Source: an uncultured Coriobacteriaceae bacterium (GTDB taxonomy: Bacteria; Actinomycetota; Coriobacteriia; Coriobacteriales; Eggerthellaceae). Taken from it: a stretch of DNA of 16,311 nt. Positions 6,975 to 12,151 of this stretch are shown piece after piece. A program made the translations under genes and the position numbers. The notes under the pieces are model-generated. The model did not search any database. It saw only the letters and a program-made list of their open reading frames with translations, and was not told the origin of the DNA. Each line of letters starts with the position of its first letter. Within the stretch, counting starts at the first letter, position 1. Where the stretch lies: assembly GCA_900550055.1 (NCBI GenBank), contig URQU01000039.1, forward strand, positions 1 to 16,311, read 5' to 3'.

Positions 6975-7949
6975 CTAAGCCGTTGGCCCCCAACGCCCAT
7001 CAGGATAACGTGCGAACAAACCCGCCTGCTCGCCGATCGTCAACCGCTCCATCAGCCAAACGCGCGCATCCCGCTTGCCGCAGTGCTCGCACGCAAGCTC
7101 GAAGAGCTGCTCCATGCCCAACGGCTCCGCCTGCAGCGCAGCCGCAATCGGATCCGCCGCCGCGCGACTCACGCCGCGGGCGCGCTTTGAACCGCCCGAG
7201 CGGGACCGCCCCCCTTCCCCAGCCAGCTCACTTGCTTCCTGCATCTTCAAGCAGCCGAACACGCTGAACAGCACATCGGAAAACGACTCGTCGTCGACCA
7301 CGGGAGCCGCGCCCTGCACGAGCAGACGGTTAGCCCCCTTCGAGGATGCGGAATTGATAGCCCCCGGAACCACCAGCACATCGCGACCCGCCGCAAGCGC
7401 CTCATCGGCGGTGGAGAAGGTTCCCGATGGCAAACCCGCCTCCACGATGAGCGTAGCCCGCGCAAGACCCGCTATGAGCCGGTTCCGCGTGCGGAACTGC
7501 TGAGGCAGGGCAGGCGCATCCCAAGCGTGCTCGGAGACCACCGCCCCGCCCGACAGCGCTATCCGCTCGAACAAGCCCGCGTGCTCCCGAGGGTACGGGA
7601 CATCGCATCCGCCGCCAAGAAACGCCACCGTCGGCGCGCCTATGGACAGCGCCGCCTCGTGCGCGGCGGCATCGCATCCCCGCGCGCCGCCGGATATCAC
7701 CGCGATGCCCCGCTGCGCCGCAAGCCGCGCGAAGCGCTTCGCCGCCCCGATGCCGTAAGGCGTGGCTTTGCGAGCCCCGACCACGGCAAGACCTTCTGCA
7801 AGCGCCTCGGGGTCGCCGAGCACATAGAGCCGCTTCGGCGGGCGCGGGATGGAGCGCAAGGCAGCGGGAAACCGGGGGTCGTCAGGCAGCAGCACCGTCC
7901 TCATCCCAGCCAACTGCAGGCTCTGCCCCTCAGGTTTGCAAGCCGCCAT
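6975..7949 (-). CDS. dprA: DprA/Smf DNA-processing protein
   Basis: DprA binds incoming single-stranded DNA during natural transformation and loads RecA. The 324-residue protein has the extended Rossmann fold: GARKATPYG, then SGGARGCDAAAHEAAL, GGGCDVPYPREH, RTRNRLIAGLARATLIVEA and SGTFSTADEALAAGRDVLVVPG. A basic linker (about 260-280) leads to a C-terminal winged-helix (DML1-like) domain. The N-terminal SAM domain found in many DprA proteins is absent or very short: the Rossmann core starts about 45 residues in. The ATG at 7949 shares one base with the comM stop (TGATG), and GGCGG lies just upstream. The frame is open further upstream (to 8138), but that part lies inside comM and resembles no protein. 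DprA also occurs in species not known to be competent. Confidence 0.93.
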   Translation of the reverse strand: MAACKPEGQSLQLAGMRTVLLPDDPRFPAALRSIPRPPKRLYVLGDPEALAEGLAVVGARKATPYGIGAAKRFARLAAQRGIAVISGGARGCDAAAHEAALSIGAPTVAFLGGGCDVPYPREHAGLFERIALSGGAVVSEHAWDAPALPQQFRTRNRLIAGLARATLIVEAGLPSGTFSTADEALAAGRDVLVVPGAINSASSKGANRLLVQGAAPVVDDESFSDVLFSVFGCLKMQEASELAGEGGRSRSGGSKRARGVSRAAADPIAAALQAEPLGMEQLFELACEHCGKRDARVWLMERLTIGEQAGLFARYPDGRWGPTA

Positions 7950-9439
7950 CACACACCGCCTTCGCGCAATCGAAAGCCGACTGCTTCGCATAGGTGATCG
8001 CGGCCCACCTTGGGAACCTGCTCCATGTCGGCGATGGTCCGGGCGAGCGCAAGCGTGCGCATGATGGCACGTCCGCTCATAGACCCCGATGCGGCCAGCT
8101 TCTCCATGAAGGCGCGATCGGCGTCGCTCATCGCACATGACCCAACGAGCACCTCGGCCTGACGCGCGCGCTCATCCAAGCCCGTGGTGCTGCGGCGCCA
8201 CGATGCGTATTCCCTGGCGGAAAGCACACCTTCGCGCAGCTTAGCCGACGAAGTCCCGTGCCCCGTCGACAGCACCTGGCCCGGCGGGATGCGGGCAACA
8301 TCGATATGCACGTCGATACGATCCATGAGCGGCCCGCCCACGCGTCCCTGGTACTGATGAACCTGGCGCTGCGAACACGTGCATGACCGTTCAGGGTCGC
8401 CGAAAAACCCGCACGGGCAGGGGTTGGCGGCCGCCACCAGCATGAAGCGCGCAGGAAACCGCACGCTGCCGTCGGCGCGCGTGACCACCACCTCGCCGGC
8501 CTCCATGGGCTGTCGGATGCCCTGCAGCACCGAAGGCGCGAACTCGGGCAGCTCGTCTAAAAACAGCACGCCGTTGTGCGCCAACGATATGGCACCCGGA
8601 CGCGGAGGCGAGCCTCCGCCCACCAAACCGGCCAAACTCGCACAGTGGTGCGGAGCGTGGAACGGCCTGATGCCCGCCAGCAGAGGCGCAGCATCCCGTC
8701 CGGCAACGGAATGAATGACCGCAGCTTCAAGCGCCTCAGAGCGCGACAAAGGCGCAAGGATAGAGGGCAGTCGTGACGCAAGCATGGTCTTTCCCGATCC
8801 GGGAGGGCCCATCATGAGCAAACCATGGCCGCCTGCCGCGGCGATTTGAAACGCACGTTTCGCCATGTCGTGGCCGGCGATGTCGCGAAAATCAAGCTCC
8901 TGGGGCTTTTCGGGCGCCAATGCGCCGCCAAGTTCAGCGAACCGCCCACGACGCAACTGTCCGAGCGATTCGATGACGTGCCGCCTTATGCCCTCTATCC
9001 GACCGGCACCTTCCTCAGCAGCGCTGACAAGGGCATATCCCTGGCGCTGAGCGCACAACGCATATGCGAGCAAGCCGGCGACCGGCCGTACAACCCCTTC
9101 CAAGGACAGTTCGCCCGCGAACAGCGCACCATCGAGCACCGCAGGCCTCACCTGGCCCGTAGCGCACAACAGGCCTACGGCTATGGGAAGGTCGAACCCT
9201 GAACCTGTCTTGCGCAACGCGCTCGGCGCAAGGTTGACCACCACCTTGCTGTTTGGCATATCGAAGCCGCAAGCCCGCAAGGCAGCGCGTACGCGCTCAC
9301 GCGATTCCTGCACCGAGGCATCGGCCATGCCGACGACCGAAAAACCCGGCATCCCATTACCCACGCAGACCTCGACCTCAACGGGAACGGCTTGCACGCC
9401 GCGCAAGGTGGCGGCATGCACTACGCATGACGCGCTCAT
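7949..9439 (-). CDS. comM: ComM/YifB family AAA+ helicase (Mg-chelatase-like)
   Basis: ComM is an AAA+ hexameric helicase that promotes branch migration during integration of transforming DNA. The 496 residues have the expected layout. An N-terminal S5/Lon-like domain occupies about 1-170 (VGMADASVQESRERVRAAL, then PSALRKTGSGFDLPIAVGLL). It is followed by the AAA+ core with Walker A GPPGSGKT (211-218) and Walker B GVLFLDELPEF. A cysteine cluster NPCPCGFFGD...CTCS and GPLMDRIDVHIDV follow, with the C-terminal Mg-chelatase domain at the end. The ATG overlaps the yraN stop by 4 bases (ATGA), and dprA starts at its stop codon. Length and motifs are complete, so it should be functional. Confidence 0.95.
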   Translation of the reverse strand: MSASCVVHAATLRGVQAVPVEVEVCVGNGMPGFSVVGMADASVQESRERVRAALRACGFDMPNSKVVVNLAPSALRKTGSGFDLPIAVGLLCATGQVRPAVLDGALFAGELSLEGVVRPVAGLLAYALCAQRQGYALVSAAEEGAGRIEGIRRHVIESLGQLRRGRFAELGGALAPEKPQELDFRDIAGHDMAKRAFQIAAAGGHGLLMMGPPGSGKTMLASRLPSILAPLSRSEALEAAVIHSVAGRDAAPLLAGIRPFHAPHHCASLAGLVGGGSPPRPGAISLAHNGVLFLDELPEFAPSVLQGIRQPMEAGEVVVTRADGSVRFPARFMLVAAANPCPCGFFGDPERSCTCSQRQVHQYQGRVGGPLMDRIDVHIDVARIPPGQVLSTGHGTSSAKLREGVLSAREYASWRRSTTGLDERARQAEVLVGSCAMSDADRAFMEKLAASGSMSGRAIMRTLALARTIADMEQVPKVGRDHLCEAVGFRLREGGV

Positions 9440-10107
9440 TGCGACTCGGTTCCGAACGCGTTGATGTAATGACGGATCGTTGCGTGGGCGTTATCGGTAA
9501 CCACGAGCGACATGACGTCGAAACGCACCTGCACATCGCCCACATCGTATCTGTTTATGAACAGCTCGGCGATTTTAAGGTACTTCCCGCGCTTCTTGCT
9601 ATCAACCGCCTCGCTGGGAAAGCCTTTTTCCGTGCTCGATCGCGTCTTCACCTCGGCGAAGACCAAGATATCATCATCGCGCGCGATGATATCGGCCTCG
9701 CCGGCCTGGCACGTCCAGTTGCGCGCGATGATCTCATAACCGCGCGACACCAGATAACGCGCAGCAACGTCTTCACCTAAACGACCAAGGCGCTTGTTGT
9801 GAAGATTGGGCTGGTCGTCAGCGCTCTCGGCGCGCTCGGATGGACTCTGCGCAGATTCATCCTTATCGGTACGCGACATAGCGGCGGCATCATCACCGCC
9901 ATCAGCCTTCGCAGGGCAGCTGCCACGTTTGAGCTCTCCCCTATTGTTACCAGGCGTTTCAGCAGATGCATCTCGGTCGGCGCGCCCTTCCCCTTGTCCT
10001 CGTAACCGATTTCCGGTCACGGCATCTTCGGTGTCGCGTGCGGCTGATCGTCCCACCTGGTTCGGGCTCTGTTCGTTTCCTTGCTTGATATGCCGCGATT
10101 CGGCCAT
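9436..10107 (-). CDS. yraN: YraN/UPF0102 endonuclease-like protein with long disordered N-terminus
   Basis: Residues 104-223 form the UPF0102 domain, a predicted PD-(D/E)xK nuclease fold: GRLGEDVAARYL (Glu112), GEADIIARDDDILVFAEVKTRS (Asp139, Glu152, Lys154) and RFDVMSL. The function of the family is not settled; its regular place beside comM and dprA suggests a role in DNA processing. The unusual part is residues 1-103, a polar, charged stretch rich in Gly, Asp, Glu, Arg, Ala and Ser with almost no hydrophobics, hence probably disordered. Typical family members start at about residue 100. The long start is nevertheless well supported, because AAAGGAG lies 6 bases before the ATG at 10107; an internal ATG (Met77) lacks comparable support. 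The gene heads the yraN-comM-dprA-trmFO-xer unit. Confidence 0.88.
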   Translation of the reverse strand: MAESRHIKQGNEQSPNQVGRSAARDTEDAVTGNRLRGQGEGRADRDASAETPGNNRGELKRGSCPAKADGGDDAAAMSRTDKDESAQSPSERAESADDQPNLHNKRLGRLGEDVAARYLVSRGYEIIARNWTCQAGEADIIARDDDILVFAEVKTRSSTEKGFPSEAVDSKKRGKYLKIAELFINRYDVGDVQVRFDVMSLVVTDNAHATIRHYINAFGTESQ

Positions 10108-10500
10108 AGCGTGCTCCTTTCCTCGCTATGACCCACCTTAACGACGCCATCTTGCACAACCCTTGCGCAGACCTTGCAGATAGCCCCGCTCAAACTTGCA
10201 GTACCGGGAATGAAGGGCTTCGCGCATCCGCATCTATGGGTGTCGAGTTAGGGTGCGAGGGAGAGATAGCTCGCCTTCGCACAAGAACCTGGCAGAGGGG
10301 ACACGTCCCATCTCAACGTCGATCATCGCCGGCGAAACCGTCGACCGGCCAACCTTGACTAAAGAAAATAAGACTCCCGCGCCTTTGCCGAACGCTACGG
10401 CAAAGGCGCGGGAGTCTTTATGCTCGCATGCGCTGGCGTTACCGCCTGCTACCGCTGCCCGACCACGCATGCAACGTCGAAAACCGTGCAAGCACCCTGA
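10108..10500. other. Gene-free gap between rnhB and yraN (yraN leader region)
   Basis: This 393-base stretch holds the rnhB terminator (10370-10418) and then about 260 bases upstream of yraN that I cannot assign to a gene. The 260 bases include a hairpin (GTGCGA at 10253-10258 with TCGCAC at 10277-10282, extended inside) and a GGGACGTGTCCCC-like near-palindrome at about 10298-10310. The yraN promoter should lie here, but no convincing -35/-10 pair is visible. Frames across the region pass through the terminator hairpin and are not believable. Confidence 0.6.
10370..10418 (-). terminator. Intrinsic terminator after rnhB
   Basis: A perfect 21-bp stem (10370-10390 with 10398-10418) has a 7-base loop and is followed on the minus strand by ATTTTCTTTAG. 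It lies 82 bases beyond the rnhB stop, so yraN needs its own promoter. The plus-strand side ends in TTTA, so weak bidirectional action is possible. Confidence 0.87.
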
Positions 10501-11280
10501 TCAGAACAGGCTTTCCTGCGTGAATGCATGGCAAAAAGAAGCCCGATGAATCGGGCAAAGCCCGTGCTTTTTGATGGCCTGGATATGCGCCGCGCTGGCG
10601 TATCCTTTGTTAGAAGCGAAATCGTACTCCGGATATTGCCGAGCATACTCGCACATAAGCGCATCGCGCTCGACCTTCGCCACAATGGAGGCGGCGGCGA
10701 TGGAAGCGCACTTCCCATCGCCTTTCACCACGTTCACCTCGCGCGGGTCCATATGCAAGGGGTTGCCATCCAGTAACACCGTATCAGGCTTCACGCCAGC
10801 GGACTCCACCACTGCAAGAGCGCCCCGAAACGCCTTCAGCAACGATGCGGTCATCCCATTGGCGTCGATATCCTCAGGTGAAACGTACTGTACCGTCCAG
10901 GCAACTGCAATCTCCTTGATACGACGCGCAATCGCCTCGCGCGACTCCGGTTTCACTTGCTTGGAATCATTGAGTCCCGGGATATGCGGCTGTTCCGGCA
11001 GAACCACGGCGCCAACAGCCAACGGACCCGCCAACGGGCCCCGGCCAACCTCGTCAAGACCGACCACGATACCGCCGTGGGCGATATCGCTTTGGAACGA
11101 GTACATGCCCTCTAAACGCGCTGATTCCTGGGCCTCGGCGGCAAGTCGCCTTCGCGCCGATTCTACCGCCGCACGCACGCCCTTGCGCGTGTCCGCGACC
11201 AACGACCGCTCGAGAACGGCGAACTCGGCAGCATCGGCAGCTTGCAGCTTCGATTTGATCTCTGCAACCGTTGGACCCAT
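10501..11280 (-). CDS. rnhB: Ribonuclease HII
   Basis: RNase HII cuts RNA-DNA hybrids and starts removal of single ribonucleotides misincorporated in DNA. From the ATG at 11280 it has 259 residues. The catalytic carboxylates are Asp76 and Glu77 (VGLDEVGRGPLAGPL), Asp171 (LLDGN) and Asp188 (VVKGDGK), followed by SIAAASIVAKVERD. Residues 1-70 form an N-terminal helical extension, as in the 255-residue B. subtilis enzyme and unlike the 198-residue E. coli one. The start has an excellent site (AGGAGAGG just upstream). A longer frame to 11421 runs into the upstream repeats and has no homology. Position after rplS is conserved in many bacteria. Confidence 0.95.
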   Translation of the reverse strand: MGPTVAEIKSKLQAADAAEFAVLERSLVADTRKGVRAAVESARRRLAAEAQESARLEGMYSFQSDIAHGGIVVGLDEVGRGPLAGPLAVGAVVLPEQPHIPGLNDSKQVKPESREAIARRIKEIAVAWTVQYVSPEDIDANGMTASLLKAFRGALAVVESAGVKPDTVLLDGNPLHMDPREVNVVKGDGKCASIAAASIVAKVERDALMCEYARQYPEYDFASNKGYASAAHIQAIKKHGLCPIHRASFCHAFTQESLF

Positions 11281-11364
11281 GGGTTTCCTCTCCTGTAAAG
11301 CGTACATTGACGTATGGCCGCCAGTGCCCCTGCTTTGAAAGCAGCCTATCTCGAAAGCACGTCC

Positions 11365-11395
11365 GGAATCGCACGATTCGCATTCAGCGCAAGCC
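11365..11395 (-). repeat. 31-nt direct repeat, copy 1 (rnhB upstream region)
   Basis: GGAATCGCACGATTCG followed by CATTCAGCGCAAGCC. It matches copy 2 at 26 of 31 positions, with the last 15 bases identical. This copy contains the dyad GAATCG-CA-CGATTC (11366-11379). It lies 85 bases upstream of the rnhB start. Confidence 0.7.
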
Positions 11396-11430
11396 ACACT
11401 AAAAGGCCGGCCCTGCCGCACTCGGCGTTA

Positions 11431-11461
11431 GGATTTGCGCGATCTGCATTCAGCGCAAGCC
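11431..11461 (-). repeat. 31-nt direct repeat, copy 2 (rnhB upstream region)
   Basis: GGATTTGCGCGATCTG followed by CATTCAGCGCAAGCC. It starts 66 bases from copy 1, in the same orientation. The dyad present in copy 1 is degenerate here. Confidence 0.7.
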
Positions 11462-11533
11462 TTAACAGCTCCGTAGACGATAGCCTCTCGAAGCCATCTT
11501 GCTTCGATCGAACCAGCGCACCCGCCACACAAA

Positions 11534-11570
11534 AATGGAACGATGCCCTCTCGGATCTTTCCGTTCCATT
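11534..11570 (-). terminator. Second possible terminator downstream of rplS
   Basis: AATGGAACG (11534-11542) pairs with CGTTCCATT (11562-11570) over a 19-base loop, and the minus strand continues as a T-run (TTTGTG). The large loop makes it weaker than the hairpin at 11623-11655; it may be a backup. Confidence 0.5.
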
Positions 11571-11622
11571 CGATAGAGCCAAATCCGATAGCAAGTAAAT
11601 GTAAACGCGTTCTCGAACCAAA

Positions 11623-11655
11623 AAGAACCCCTCTCCATTCGGACGAGGGGTTCTT
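11623..11655 (-). terminator. Intrinsic terminator after rplS
   Basis: AAGAACCCCTC (11623-11633) pairs with GAGGGGTTCTT (11645-11655), with an additional TCC/GGA pairing in the loop. The minus strand continues TTTGG, giving five T residues in a row. It begins 25 bases after the rplS stop. Confidence 0.87.
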
Positions 11656-11680
11656 GAAGTCGCATATGCCGAAGTTCGGC

Positions 11681-12028
11681 TTAGCGGAAGGACTTCTCCT
11701 TGATCTTGGCAGCCTTGCCCACCTTGTCGCGGAGGTAGTACAGCTTAGCGCGACGCACGTCGCCCTTACGGGTGACCTCGATCTTGTCGATCTTCGGGGA
11801 ATGCACCGGGAAGGTACGCTCAACGCCGATGGAGAAGCTGATCTTGCGGACGGTGAACGTCTCGCGAACGCCATGGCCATGACGACGGATCACATCACCC
11901 TGGAACACCTGGATACGCTCACGGTTACCCTCGGTGATGCGGTAGTGAACCTTGACGTTGTCGCCAACGTGGAATTCGGGAAGATCGGACTTGATCTGCT
12001 GCTGCTCGATTGCGCGAATGATATCCAT
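11681..12028 (-). CDS. rplS: 50S ribosomal protein L19
   Basis: L19 sits at the 30S-50S interface of the ribosome. The 115-residue length is typical. Recognisable blocks are MDIIRAIEQQQIKSDLPEF, GDNVKVHYRITEGNRERIQVFQG, RETFTVRKISFSIGVERTFPVHSP and the C-terminal RRAKLYYLRDKVGKAAKIKEK. AAGGAACAGGCA precedes the ATG. The gene appears monocistronic: it has its own promoter at 12088-12116 and a terminator at 11623-11655. The neighbours rpsP, rimM and trmD, common partners elsewhere, are absent from this window. Confidence 0.98.
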   Translation of the reverse strand: MDIIRAIEQQQIKSDLPEFHVGDNVKVHYRITEGNRERIQVFQGDVIRRHGHGVRETFTVRKISFSIGVERTFPVHSPKIDKIEVTRKGDVRRAKLYYLRDKVGKAAKIKEKSFR

Positions 12029-12087
12029 TGCCTGTTCCTTCTTATATGTTCAGTAAAACCTTTACTTGTCACAAGACACGATTGGAC

Positions 12088-12116
12088 AGTATACCGCCAT
12101 TGCCCCTATCGTGCAA
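12088..12116 (-). promoter_or_regulatory. rplS promoter
   Basis: On the minus strand TTGCAC (12116-12111) and TATACT (12093-12088) are separated by exactly 17 bases. Transcription would start near 12081, giving a leader of about 52 bases before rplS. The -35 box is 36 bases beyond the valS stop codon. Confidence 0.75.
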
Positions 12117-12151
12117 GCTTTTGGTCCGCTAGCTGCGAATTCCTTCGCAAA

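Larger units (their letters stand above)
11281..11680. other. Gene-free gap between rplS and rnhB with direct repeats
   Basis: These 400 bases hold the rplS terminator (11623-11655), a second possible terminator (11534-11570) and two imperfect copies of a 31-base repeat (11365-11395 and 11431-11461). The rnhB promoter must lie between about 11290 and 11530, but I cannot identify it. A small palindrome, CTGCTTTGAAAGCAG, is at 11330-11344. No open frame here looks like a protein. In many bacteria a signal peptidase gene (lepB) sits between rplS and rnhB; none is present. Confidence 0.6.

Noticed and set aside
10234..10491. Possible small minus-strand gene between rnhB and yraN
   Set aside because: The frame runs through the 21-bp terminator hairpin at 10370-10418 and has no ribosome-binding site. 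The part after the hairpin, starting at an ATG near 10326, is short and unrecognised.
11346..11621. Minus-strand frame with two LALNA(D/N)RA-like repeats between rplS and rnhB
   Set aside because: The protein repeat is only the translation of the 31-nt DNA repeat, and the frame begins inside the rplS terminator region with no ribosome-binding site.
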